Made by a program: the position numbers and the translations under genes. 13,126 bases of DNA from NCBI GenBank assembly GCA_026770595.1, contig MU634336.1, forward strand, positions 1 through 13,126, given 5' to 3'. The DNA is from Ochromonadaceae sp. CCMP2298 (Eukaryota; Sar; Synurophyceae; Ochromonadales; Ochromonadaceae). This document shows, piece after piece, positions 1 to 9,012 of the stretch. The notes beneath the pieces are model-generated. The model saw only the letters and a program-made list of their open reading frames with translations, did not search any database and was not told the DNA's origin. Positions within the stretch are counted from its first letter, which is position 1. The number at the start of each line of letters is the position of its first letter.

Positions 1-170
1 GCCGCGGTGCTGCAACGTCCGTTAGTATTGCGTACTATTGGTACTATTGGTAGTATTTTCTCCGGTATTTAACTGTTTAAGATCTTAAGTGACATAACAG
101 CTGAAGGTGTTTCGTTTATACGCGCGACTCCGCGACTACTGCTAGCTGTTTACATCAAGTTGGCAATCGC
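1..170. other. 3' flank of the sorting nexin gene
   Basis: No coding signal is seen. The stretch is richer in AT than the genes and holds a short direct repeat (TACTATTGG twice, about positions 35-52). It should contain the sorting nexin 3' UTR. No clear AATAAA signal is visible on the minus strand. Confidence 0.5.
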
Positions 171-2435
171 CTACACGTCCTCCCACACACTCTTGCTGCC
201 CGCCGCGCCCCCGCCGCCTGTGAGATCCGCCAGTAGGCTGCGCGACTTGGCGCTGTCCTTGAGAGGCACGGGCACCACCAACTTGCGTATGTCCTCGCTG
301 GGCCGTATGTCCAGTGCCATGAGCATGTCGTCTGGCACCTCGGACATCAGGCTGGACCCCTCGCCCTGCGCGCCTGCAAACGTCCCACTGCTGCCGGAAG
401 CTAGGTGTGTAGGGGAGGTGGAGGCGGCGGAGGCAGAGGCGGCTGAGGCGAACTGGTGCTGCTGTGCGAAGGAGGCCACTGCAGACGTGCCTGCGCCGCG
501 CTTCTTCGCCAGAGGGTTCGGACTGCCCCCGCCAGAGGTAGCGGGCGTGCTGCTGATGACGGCGGCGGGGCGCACCGCGAAGGTCCCCCCGTTGCCCGCC
601 TTCGCCTGCGCTATGATCTGCATTGCCCTGGGCAGCAGGCCCACCACGCCCGTGGACTGCGCGCACAGGTCGACCGTGCCCAGGTGCTGGGGGGGCGTGA
701 ATTTCCTGGGCAGGGGCGCGCCATCCTCGTCGTCCTCGGGCAGGCGCTCCAGCTGCGTCACCCTGAGCAGCTCCAGCATGCGGCAGGTGCTGTCCACCGC
801 AGAGGTGGGGCTGAGGCTCATCTCGGTGAAGAAGGTCAGGCAGGCACCGTAGAGGGCGTGTGCGGCGGTGAGGTTGGCGGAGGCGTGTGCGGAAGAGAAC
901 TTGCGCAGACTGGCGGCGCGCTGGCGAGCGCAGGTTGGCAGCGAGAAGAAGATGAATCCCTTGTAGAAGGCAGTCAGGCAGGCCTGGCGCTCCTCCAGCA
1001 CGATGCGCTGCTCCGCCACCACCTCGAACTTGTTCACGGAGCGGCTGGCCTCTGCCTTGACGATCTTGCCCGCCACGCTCTCGATGCCGGCCACCATCTC
1101 GTCGTGCGTGCGCAGCAGATCCCTAAGCGCGTCCACCAGGGCCAGCTCCTGCCCCACCATCACCGCTAGACAAATGCCCGTGTACGTGGGGAACTGGTCC
1201 AGCAGCTTGGCCTTGGTCTGCAGCAGGTCCGCCGTCCGGTCAACGCTGTGCATGGGCTGCTCCTCGGGGAGGAAGAGTACGCCCTCGGTCTCGTCGAAGG
1301 TCTTCCCCCCCAGAGTCTTCACCGCAGTGCCCTCCACCGCCACCCACTGTTTCAGTGCCGTGGCGAGCGCGCTGTTTGCGTTGCAGTAGGCGCGCTCAGA
1401 CGCCTGCAGCACGCGCACCTTCTCCAGCACAGGGCGCGCTGCACAGAGGGAGGGAGAGGGAGGAGAGGGGGGAGAGGGGTCAGTAAGTGAGCAAGTGAGT
1501 CCATAAGGGACAGGGGGAGGCAAACATGCTGCGATTGAGAGAGAGAGCTGCGCTGCTGCTCTCCTGCTGCAGTCTTCTGTGTTATTGTGTCTGTCTACAG
1601 GTCATAGGTCTGCTGGCTCACCGAACTTCTCGACCTGCAGCATCTCCATGCGCACGTCCTCGATGCGCTGAGGCATGGTGTGTTTGTAGGGCACCTCCAG
1701 CAGCGACAGGCACGAGTACAGCTTCATCTCGCCAGCGTTCTCGCTCTCTGGGCTGGCCAGCACAGGTCTGGAGCGAATGGTGCTGCCGATGAGCGCGCTG
1801 GCGATGGAGCTGGCCTTGCTGCTGCTGCTGCTGGCCAGGCCCCCGTCAGGTGCAAATAGGCCGCCGGTCTTGGGCTTCAGGAAGTCCTTCCACTCAGAGT
1901 CGTTGCGCAGCCAAGGAGAGGCAATAACCAGCTGCAGGGCGTGAAAGGGGGGGGTGGGGGGTTAGACGCGACACGATCGGGGCGAGGGGGGTGCTAATAA
2001 CCGCTCCGTACCTCGCAGAAAAGAGTGAGACCCAATGTTCGTTCTTTGATGAACGTCTGCTTCTGGTTGGTGCCAATGACTGAGGACAGGGAGTCCTTGG
2101 GCGGCAGAGACGGCACCAGGATGCCCAGCGGGCCGTATCTATCGCGCAAGCTCTTCCGGAGAGCCTCGAACTCGCTGTAGCGGTGCCGCACACCCACAAC
2201 GTCTCTACCGACCTGTTTCATGAGGATGCGGTAGGTGAGGTACGATTTTCCAATTTGAGCCAGTACGCCAGTGCCCAGTTTGTCATGGTTCGTTTCTGGG
2301 CGGGGGGGAGTGGGGGGGAGTGGGTCAGACGCGACACGATCGGGATGAGGCGGGGGGATAAAATCGCTCTGTACCTGGATCTTCACACCAAATAGCTATC
2401 GGTTGCTGATCCAGCCACTCTTGGATCTCCTCCAT
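171..2435 (-). CDS. PX-BAR sorting nexin (4 exons)
   Basis: Exons on the minus strand are 2435-2375, 2295-2012, 1931-1622 and 1438-171. All introns are GT-AG and the phases agree, giving 640 residues. The PX domain spans about residues 13-140. It carries the phosphoinositide-3-phosphate pocket: RHRYSEF (R59), the proline loop SLPPK (K87) and a later arginine (R106) before a hydrophobic helix. Residues about 219-450 are helical, charged and alanine-rich, as expected of the BAR/Vps5 region that dimerises and bends endosomal membranes. The last ~150 residues are Ser/Ala/Gly-rich and probably disordered, ending in a short SVWEDV peptide. The start ATG at 2435 is the only one that leads in frame into the PX core (IWCEDPE across the first junction). 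By family it acts in endosomal sorting (retromer or SNX-BAR recycling). I cannot assign it to the SNX1/2, SNX4 or SNX8 class. The PX call is firm; the BAR call rests on position and composition. Confidence 0.85.
1439..1621 (-). other. Intron 3 of sorting nexin
   Basis: This 183-bp intron has donor TTCG|GTGAGC and acceptor TGTGCAG|CGCG. A CTGAC branch-point-like motif precedes a long CT-rich tract. Splicing restores codon GCG (Ala) and joins QVEKF to ARPVLEK. Unspliced translation would read a low-complexity Pro/Ser stretch, which supports removal. It is not related in sequence to introns 1 and 2. Confidence 0.8.
1932..2011 (-). repeat. Intron 2 of sorting nexin, homologous to intron 1
   Basis: This 80-bp GT-AG intron begins GTACGGAGCG and contains CCCGATCGTGTCGCGTCT, followed by AACCCC and a C-rich tract. 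Intron 1 of the same gene (2296-2374) begins GTACAGAGCG and contains the same CCCGATCGTGTCGCGTCT block, followed by GACCC. The exon between the two introns is not duplicated, so the introns themselves look like copies of one element. Confidence 0.75.
2296..2374 (-). repeat. Intron 1 of sorting nexin, homologous to intron 2
   Basis: This 79-bp GT-AG intron separates the 20-codon first exon from the PX exon. It shares its 5' end and an 18-nt central block with intron 2. The TCTGAC/TCTAAC segment after that block looks like the branch point, and a C-tract precedes the acceptor. Confidence 0.75.
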
Positions 2436-2541
2436 CGTTGCTCTTGCGTGAATTAGCGAAGAGAAGAGCCTCGAATCAGAATGTGTGCTGCTCCTCCTCT
2501 ACGATGCTGTGCACACTCCCGAGCTATCAGATCAGAAGCAA

Positions 2542-2561
2542 GATCAGAGCGCCCTCAGATC
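2542..2561. promoter_or_regulatory. Near-palindromic element, copy 1
   Basis: GATCAGAGCGCCCTCAGATC pairs with its own reverse complement at 8 of 10 positions and matches copy 2 at 17 of 20. Position and symmetry suggest a dimeric transcription-factor site; this is inference only. Confidence 0.4.
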
Positions 2562-2642
2562 GAAACAGCAAGCGAATATGACGCATCTACAAGGAGATTA
2601 TACAGTTATACTGTTATACCAATCTCACCCGTCCAAGAGGAA

Positions 2643-2662
2643 GATCTGAGCGCGCTCAAATC
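2643..2662. promoter_or_regulatory. Near-palindromic element, copy 2
   Basis: GATCTGAGCGCGCTCAAATC pairs with itself at 9 of 10 positions and has a perfect 12-bp palindromic core (TGAGCGCGCTCA). It lies 101 bp from copy 1, inside the divergent promoter region. Confidence 0.4.
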
Positions 2663-3101
2663 CAAAAGGCGAATAACCCTGGACAATAATGGAAAACACC
2701 AGCCCAAAATTCGTGGCCGTTTCGAATTTGAAAATACAGGGGGGAGGAGTGAGAAAAACCCTTGTAGAAGCCTGGGAATTGATACGTATTCACAGACGTT
2801 GCACACCAGCCGAAATGTTGGGTTTTGGATCGCTTTTTTGGCTCGTTCAATGGCTGCCGGATCGTTCATCATCCCCCTCTGCCGGGGTGGATCGAATCTA
2901 CAGAACTCTCAGCAGCAGCAGAAAGAGCACACAGTTCCGGCCGACCGTTCATTCACGTCCCGCTCCCACTGCATGAGTGGGGAACGCGCCTTACGTCGTC
3001 GTTGTTCACGTGGTGTTGTCGTTAGCGACGGACGCGAGTGGCGTGTTGACAGTGGAGTGGCACAATTATAATAGCATAGGTATCCAGGGTGACAGGTACT
3101 A

Positions 3102-5972
3102 ATGACTTCATCGACGTCGTCTGCGGGTGACTCCGGGGCACCTTCTGGGTCACTGCTGCTATCCGTGCCCAATCCGAAGAGGAGCGTGCCAGTGAACTTC
3201 CTGAACATCATCAACGAGGACTCGTACGCCACCTTCGGGGATTACGAATCTCTGTCTCCTCCCCCGCCCCACAGCTCGTTGTCCAACTCGGGCGGGTCTG
3301 GCTTTGCGCGGATGGGCTCGTCCAGGACAGACGCCAACGACGCGGCGACCCCGGACGTGTTCGAATTCTACAACAACAGCAACAACAACAGTAAGAGCGA
3401 ATTCCTGGCAGATGACTCCGCACTAGCAAGCCTTGTGTATGAATCGGACGCTGCTGTAGGCGAGCTGGACTTGCAGCAGCTGGTGAGCAGGAGCCACAGT
3501 GTCACTCCCGTCGGGCGCGGAACTAGCCCTTTGCCGATGGGGACCGGGGGCAGCCAACTGCTTCACTTGGGCGCAGACCCCAGTGGAGCCTCCACCAGCT
3601 CTCTGCACACAGGTATGTCTTCGCACATCCCGCTGCTGCCGATACCAACACGCGCCATGCCCCAGCCTAGGTGGTCGCAAGGCTACAGCAGTAGTAGCAA
3701 CAGTGTGGACGACATCACGAGCTTCCACACCTCCGCGGTAGGCGGCAGCAGCCTCAACAGACCCTTTTCCACACCAGCACAACCGTCGGGTTTCCCGGCT
3801 TCTACATTTATGAACAGTGTATTTGAAAATTCGATGCCTGAGCTGGCAGACGACTACAGCTCGATGCTGCTGGACAGCTACGAGAAGACCATCAGCAGAG
3901 AGCCCACGCCCAGCTTACAGTCGCCCAACGGCTCCATCCTAGACCTGAACAGCGGGCTCTCGGGGAACCACGACTTGAACGTGGGCGCGGCGAGGGGGCT
4001 GGGGGATGAGCACAACTTCCTGGGCAGCCTGCTGCGCGCCTCAGGAGGGGCTGCCTCTGCGCCGCCGCTGATGAGCTACTACCACCGAGACATGGGCGGC
4101 ATGGGGGGCCCGCGCATGGGGAATGCCCACGAGTACCCAGGTGCCTTCGGGGGAGGACCCGCCGCAGGCATGGGGATAGGCGCTGGTAGGGAGCACCAGT
4201 CCTCCCCCTTCGGCAAGGGGGGTTCTCCCTCGCTGCCGGGTGAGCAGGAGTCCGTGGAGACCACTGTGCTGCGCACCTGCCAGGAAATCCTCTCGGGTGC
4301 GGCAGACGGCTCACTCAAGGCTGTGGAGCTCGCCAACACCCTGCGTGCCAGAGGTGAGACTTTTTCCTGACCTACCCCTCTTCTCGCTTTCCCCATCTAA
4401 ATCCCACTCCTTCCTCTCTCGTTCCCCCCTCTCTCCTCTCGTTCGTTCTCGTTCTCGGTCATCTCAGTGGGCACAGACGCACTGGGCCGTATCCGAGAGC
4501 GCTGGGGCGGTCTGTTGGCTCTGCTGGAGAAGCAGTCGTCGCTCTTCCGCGTCGACCGCATCCCCAAGAACGACAAGGTCACGCTCATCTCATCAGACGG
4601 CGGACCCGCGGGCGCCAACGGCGGATCCCGCATCAGCTCACCCGTGCCTGGGGGGGCTGGCTTTAAGACCTTCGTGCCCGGTGGCGAGGGGAGTCCTATG
4701 GGTGGGCTGGGCGCGGGGCTGGAGCGCCTGGACCTGAAGAAGGGGAATGCGATGGGCATGGGCGGCTCGTACGAAAGCCTATCGCCTAACGCGGGCGGGG
4801 GCGCTGCGAACGCTACTCGCTGCCTGCACGTGGGCAACGTACCCGCCAACCTGTCCGAGGTGCAGCTGATGAGAGAGTTCGAGAAGTTCGGGCAGCTGGA
4901 CGGCCTCAAGCTGGTCTCGCAGCGCAACGGCACGCGGCGGTTCGCCTTCGTGACCTTCCACACGGTAGACCAGGCCATCACCGCCAGACACTGCCTGTCC
5001 AAGCTGCACCCCTGGAAGAGCGCCATCTCCTTCGCGCACAGGGAGTTCTCGCAGGCCAACCATGCTGGGCAGGGAATGGGGCAGGGGATGGGGCAGGGAT
5101 CGGGACAAGGGTTGGGACAGGGACTGGGGCAAGGGATGGGCATGGGGCAAGGGATGGGCATGGGGCAAGGTGCGGGAGAATTTATCCCGGGCAAGGGCTT
5201 AAGAAAGCCCACCCGTCACGATGAGCGAGCCGACGACGCCATGGGTGCGGGCTTCGACTACGGGGGTATGCACCAGAGCGACTACATGTACGGGGGCGAC
5301 TCCATGGGCATGGGCGGCATGGGTGGTATGGGGGGCATGGGGGGTGGCATGGGGCACTCACAGATGCAGTTTGCGCAGGGCAGACAGGGCGGAGCTGGGG
5401 GAGGCGCGGGAGGGGGGCAGTATGGGGGCTACGGGGCGCAGTCGCAGTTGGGCCTGCAGGAGAGCGGGGGCAGCTACTGGCAAATGCAGGCGGGCGCGGG
5501 ACAGCAGCAGGGGCACGCAGGGGGCATGGGCGGGCGCATGCAGGGGGGGGCAATGTCTCCCCAGGACTGCCCCATCATCAAGCGGCTGTGCGACGACACC
5601 TACGTGCCCACGCAGCCCTGGCCTCTGGACACCGTGAACGACCAGCCCTACTGCGCCGCGGTGGTGAGTCAGCTTGTGCAGTTCGGCGGATTCACTACGG
5701 TGTCCAAGCTGCGCGGCTTCCTGCGCAACCGCATCTCCGCAGTGGACAACATCAAGAGCGTGCCGCTGAAGGCCATGCTCTCCGCATACCCGCAATTATT
5801 CGTGCTGGAGGGAAACTACGTGTCGCTAGTAGGGGCAATAGAGGGGTCTAAGGGCGGCGGGATCCGGAACCTGGGGGGCGGTATCAGTGCTGGCGGAGCA
5901 GGCACTAGCACCGTAGACGCGTACTTCCGTAGCGACGGAGACAACATCGCACAACACAACTACGCAGTGTAG
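3102..5972 (+). CDS. LOTUS-like/RRM RNA-binding protein (2 exons)
   Basis: Exons are 3102-4353 and 4468-5972, giving 918 residues. The 114-bp intron (GAG|GTGAGA ... ATCTCAG|TG) restores a GTG codon and completes a folded domain. An in-frame TGA at 3090 supports the start ATG. Residues 1-380 are Ser/Gly/Asn-rich and probably disordered. Residues about 383-460 look like a LOTUS/OST-HTH-type winged helix: amphipathic helices, then SLFRVDRIPKNDKVTLI. Residues about 534-610 are an RRM with RNP2-like CLHVGN and RNP1 RRFAFVTF. Residues about 617-655 are a GQGMGQ repeat, followed by Gly/Met-rich sequence to about 785. Residues about 800-875 form a second winged-helix-like domain (GGFTTVSKLRGFL ... 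AYPQLFVLEGNYVSL). By family, RRM plus LOTUS suggests mRNA binding in granules, as in MARF1, but no NYN nuclease domain is present. The RRM is firm; the LOTUS calls are moderate. Confidence 0.85.
5083..5170 (+). repeat. In-frame GQGMGQ coding repeat
   Basis: About 15 imperfect 6-bp units of the type GGGCAR or GGGATG encode alternating Gly-Gln-Gly-Met/Leu/Ser. A second Gly/Met tract (GMGGMGGMGG type) follows at about 5302-5355. Such repeats are low-complexity, self-associating in many RNP proteins, and prone to length change. Confidence 0.8.
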
Positions 5973-6278
5973 TACGGAGGCTACTACACACTCGACCAAG
6001 GACAAAGTACTTTCTTCTTCTTCGCAGCCGCACAACACTGCGTCTGCCTCGCAACCCAGGCTGCTGCCAATGCTGCTACTCTCTTGACCTACCCCTTTAA
6101 TATTAGATACATATTCACCAAACCAGTTTGGTGCTACTTGTAATCACCCGGGGGGTGACAAAAAGATAAAAGCGATAAGCGTGTGCTCAGTTTTGGTCTT
6201 TACCTCGTTCTCTTTTCTTAACTAGTGCTGACAACACAGCACGAGGGGCGAAAGCGACAGAGTTCTGCCGGAGCTGGC
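5973..6278. other. Convergent 3' intergenic region
   Basis: This 306-bp stretch lies between two converging stop codons and should contain both 3' UTRs. No gene is seen. It is more AT-rich than its flanks around 6098-6120 and contains the hairpin at 6116-6133. Confidence 0.6.
6116..6133. terminator. Hairpin between convergent genes
   Basis: CACCAAAC, a two-base CA spacer and GTTTGGTG form an uninterrupted 8-bp inverted repeat. It lies midway between the two stop codons, about 145 bp from each. It could mark 3'-end formation for either gene, but no known eukaryotic 3'-end element matches. The terminator role is inference. Confidence 0.35.
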
Positions 6279-6808
6279 CTAGTGGTGGTGCGGCTCACTG
6301 CTCATCTTAAACCGCAGGCCGCAGTACTTGCACACTGCGGGCTTCTTGGACACCGTGTCCAGCTGGATGTACTCGACCGGGTGGCCCAGTGCGCCGCTGC
6401 CTCCGTCGCACACAGCCACGTGACCTATGGGTGGTAAAAAGGGAAGGATAAGCAAGAGTTGATCCTGGCCACCCACGCAATACAATGCCCCTTCCTCACA
6501 ACTCCCGTCACACGGTCCGACACGAGCACGACGTGCACATCGAGGCCTGCACTCACCTGCGACTTCGATTACGGGAATCTCGTTGACGAGCGCCTGTGCG
6601 TTACTCCTGAACTTCCCGTGGGCATACTAGAACGAAAAGGTGGTGAGAAACAAGGGGTAAATGCGAATCACGAGCGGTCGGACTCCTGGCACAGTAGTCT
6701 TACTGGTGAATCTTCCGCGGCCACCACGGCGCACGACCGGAATGAGCGCACGAACTCCTTCCTCCCTACGCACCTGGCCACAACAGACTTCGAGACAAGC
6801 CTCAGCAT
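6279..6808 (-). CDS. NDUFS6: Complex I 13-kDa zinc-binding subunit (3 exons)
   Basis: Exons on the minus strand are 6808-6704, 6626-6557 and 6424-6279. Donors are CCA|GTAAGA and GCAG|GTGAGT, acceptors TTCTAG and CCATAG. The product has 106 residues, a usual length for the family. The first ~30 residues are rich in Arg, Ser and Ala without acids, as in a mitochondrial presequence. The second exon encodes [10 protein letters not shown], matching the conserved lead-in to the zinc site. The C-terminus has the CHCC zinc ligands: C64 in VAVCDGG, H73 in ALGHP, and C90/C93 in CKYC, followed by GLRF and a terminal His run. By family the subunit binds Zn in the peripheral arm of NADH:ubiquinone oxidoreductase and is needed for late assembly. 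It diverges from the glutathione reductase gene across 174 bp. Identification is firm. Confidence 0.95.
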
Positions 6809-6982
6809 CGTGGCAGGATCAATTATGTGAGAACGATGGCTTTCTCTCGCATCGAGCTCCAGCTCCCATCAATCTTGATTTCACCGTTACCTGTGGGCAA
6901 AACTTAGGTCCCACAAAAATTTGGGTCCCAAAAATAGGTTGTGTTGACTAATATTATATACACATATAGGGATAAAAAGGAT
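6809..6982. promoter_or_regulatory. Divergent promoter, NDUFS6 / glutathione reductase
   Basis: Only 174 bp separate the two start codons, so both promoters must lie here or inside the genes. Two copies of GGTCCCA followed by an A-run and T occur at 6907-6920 and 6924-6935. The second forms an inverted repeat TTTGGG-T-CCCAAA (6920-6932). ATTATATA at about 6953-6960 is a good TATA-like element for plus-strand transcription. Confidence 0.55.
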
Positions 6983-8686
6983 ATGTGGCGATCGGCACTT
7001 CTCATTTTGTTCAACCTTCTTGCAACCCAATCTGCAGGTGCTTTCACTCCTTCCGTTCTTGCGCAGCGCACAATCCAGCGAGTCTATCAGCCTGTGCAGA
7101 GGTTCCACAACGAGCCAGGCTGGGACAGTATCTCTCGAGAAGCATCAAGCAAAGACTTCAGCACCATGCAGTTCCTACTTCTGGCCATCCTTCTGGCCCA
7201 GCTCATGCTGGCCGATTCATTCAGGCCACGACTCGCTGGCATGAACTACCTCTTGGTCTCCAAGTCTAGCCGCGTGTCCGAGCTCTCCATGAGCGATACC
7301 CACTTCGACTTCCTGGTCATCGGGGCGGGCAGCGGGGGGATGGCCTCTGCTCGGCGCGCCGCTGGCTACGGAGCGAAGGTGGCGGTGGCGGAGGGCGACA
7401 GACTCGGAGGCACCTGCGTGAACGTAGGCTGCGTGCCCAAGAAGGTTATGTTCAACGCGGCTACTGTGGCGGAGGTGCTGCACGACGCGGGGCAGTTCGG
7501 CTTCGAGACTCAAGGCGCCTTCAGCCTGGACTGGAAGAAGCTGAAGGACGCGCGCGACGCCTACGTGGCGCGCCTCAACGGCATCTACGCGCGCAACCTA
7601 GAGGGCAGCAAGGTGACCACATTGACTGGCATGGCTTCCTTCCTGGGCCCCAACTCGGTGAGCGTGAGCGGGAAGACGTACACGGCGGACCACATCCTGA
7701 TCGCAGTGGGGGGCAAGCCCTTCCTGCCCCCGCAGCTCAAGGGCGTCGAGCACTGCATCTCCTCTGACGGCTTCTTCCGCATGGAGACGCAGCCCAAGAG
7801 CGTGGCGGTCATCGGGGGCGGGTACATCGGCGTGGAGCTGGCGGGCGTACTGCACGGGCTGGGCTCGAAGACGCAGCTGTTCACCAGGGGCGCACGGCCG
7901 CTGGCAGGCTTCGACGACCTGATTGTGGACACGCTGCTGGGCGAGATGAAGAAGCAGGGTATCGTGTACAACAACAACCAGAGCCCCACCGAGGTGGTGA
8001 AGAACGCAGACGGGACGATGAGCATCACCACGCAGAGCGGGGAAAGCTTCGGCCCCTTCGACCAGGTGCTGTGCGCCACCGGCCGCGTGCCCAACACCGA
8101 CCCCCTCAACCTGCCCGCCGCCAGCATCGGCACGGACAAGAAGGGCTACGTCAGCGTGGACGAGTACCAGAACACCGCCACCAAGGGCGTGTACGCGCTT
8201 GGCGACGTGTGCGGTCAGGTGGAGCTGACCCCCATGGCCATCGCTGCAGGCCGCAGACTGGCCGACCGCCTCTTCGGCAAGATGCCCGAGGCCAAGGCGG
8301 ACTACACTAACGTCCCCACGGTGGTCTTCTCACACCCCACTATCGGCACCATCGGCCTGACGGAGGCGGCTGCGGCGGCTCAGTACGGCGCGGAGAACAT
8401 CAAGGTATACACCAGCACCTTCACCAACCTCTACTACGGCACCTGGTCACTGGCGCCCGACCAGAAGCCCAAGACCGCCATGAAGATGATCACACTGCTG
8501 CCCACCGAGAAGGTCATCGGCATCCACTCCATTGGCATGGGCTGTGACGAGGCGCTGCAGGGCTTCGGCGTGGCGATGAAGATGGGCGCCACCAAGGCCG
8601 ACTTCGACAGCTGCATCGCCATCCACCCCACCGCCGCAGAGGAGCTTGTCACCCTCGCACCCTGGGGCATGGCTCCCTCTGAGTGA
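6983..8686 (+). CDS. GSR: Glutathione reductase, probably plastid-targeted
   Basis: FAD-dependent NADPH:glutathione-disulfide reductase in one exon: 567 residues from the first ATG (6983) or 506 from the second (7166). In 567-residue numbering, the FAD Rossmann motif GAGSGG is at 114-119 and the redox disulfide [13 protein letters not shown] has C145 and C150. The NADPH Rossmann motif [11 protein letters not shown] is followed by Arg-containing LFTRGARPL, then by ATGRVPNTD and YALGDVCG. The C-terminal HPTAAEE supplies the proton-relay His548 and Glu553. No C-terminal CC or selenocysteine tail is present, which excludes the large thioredoxin reductase type. The N-terminus holds two successive signal peptides, each with an F-x-P plastid motif: SAGAFTP and ADSFRP. 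The ATG at 7166 has the better context (CACCATGC), so the shorter form is at least as likely. Further in-frame ATGs at 7241 and 7289 could give a non-plastid form. The enzyme keeps glutathione reduced for peroxide detoxification. Confidence 0.96.
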   Translation: MWRSALLILFNLLATQSAGAFTPSVLAQRTIQRVYQPVQRFHNEPGWDSISREASSKDFSTMQFLLLAILLAQLMLADSFRPRLAGMNYLLVSKSSRVSELSMSDTHFDFLVIGAGSGGMASARRAAGYGAKVAVAEGDRLGGTCVNVGCVPKKVMFNAATVAEVLHDAGQFGFETQGAFSLDWKKLKDARDAYVARLNGIYARNLEGSKVTTLTGMASFLGPNSVSVSGKTYTADHILIAVGGKPFLPPQLKGVEHCISSDGFFRMETQPKSVAVIGGGYIGVELAGVLHGLGSKTQLFTRGARPLAGFDDLIVDTLLGEMKKQGIVYNNNQSPTEVVKNADGTMSITTQSGESFGPFDQVLCATGRVPNTDPLNLPAASIGTDKKGYVSVDEYQNTATKGVYALGDVCGQVELTPMAIAAGRRLADRLFGKMPEAKADYTNVPTVVFSHPTIGTIGLTEAAAAAQYGAENIKVYTSTFTNLYYGTWSLAPDQKPKTAMKMITLLPTEKVIGIHSIGMGCDEALQGFGVAMKMGATKADFDSCIAIHPTAAEELVTLAPWGMAPSE

Positions 8687-9012
8687 GTGATTGAGCGCGA
8701 ACGCCCCAGTAATGCAAGTTTCGGGTGGGAACCAGTGGCGTTTAGAGGATGCTGCCGCAGCATGATCGTATGATCCTTTCGTGTGATCCTTAGCATTACT
8801 AAAGCAGTCGCCCGCCCTCACCCTGCACACGTGTCTGTATCAAATACATAATATATCCCTCTACGGAGCCCTCGTACATCCGCCTCTCTTCGCATACATC
8901 CTTCTGCCTCTCTAGTACGTACTTGCGATACACCGTGCAGACGGCAGAAGGTATGTTTTGGTGCTTTTCAGCAGATTGCTAGTTTTACTTATATTTACAA
9001 ATCGATTTGCTT
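8687..9012. other. Convergent 3' intergenic region
   Basis: This 326-bp stretch between converging stop codons contains both 3' UTRs. A hairpin ATGCTG-CCG-CAGCAT lies at 8749-8763. It is followed by three GATC-containing repeats, two of them GATCCTT (about 8772-8795). The part beyond 8830 is AT-rich around TACATAATATAT. No gene is seen. Confidence 0.55.
8749..8763. terminator. Hairpin 63 bp past the glutathione reductase stop
   Basis: ATGCTG and CAGCAT are a perfect 6-bp inverted repeat around CCG. Location in the 3' UTR suggests a role in RNA stability or 3'-end formation; this is inference and the stem is short. Confidence 0.3.

Larger units (their letters stand above)
2436..3101. promoter_or_regulatory. 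Divergent intergenic promoter region
   Basis: This 666-bp stretch lies between two divergent start codons (2435 minus, 3102 plus), so it should hold both promoters. AT content is higher than in the genes. AATTATAATA at about 3064-3073 lies some 30 bp before the plus-strand ATG and could act as a TATA element or lie in the leader. Two related 20-bp near-palindromes sit at 2542-2561 and 2643-2662. A short hairpin (ACAGT-TAT-ACTGT) lies at 2602-2614. Open frames here, such as 2481-3071 plus and 2606-2872 minus, show no recognisable family and are not called genes. Confidence 0.6.

Noticed and set aside
2606-2872. Minus-strand open frame beginning MMNDPAAIERAKKAIQNPTFR
   Set aside because: The first 20 residues look protein-like, but the rest does not resemble any family. 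A possible intron into another frame would be 40 bp or shorter and out of phase.
2481-3071. 196-codon plus-strand open frame in the divergent spacer
   Set aside because: Mixed composition without a domain, and it covers the promoter elements of both neighbours.
5083-5170. CRISPR-like or satellite array
   Set aside because: The repeat is in frame inside a coding exon and encodes GQGMGQ; there are no spacers.
6941-6982. Upstream start of glutathione reductase at GTG 6941
   Set aside because: A non-ATG start is not expected in a nuclear gene and the stretch includes the TATA-like element.
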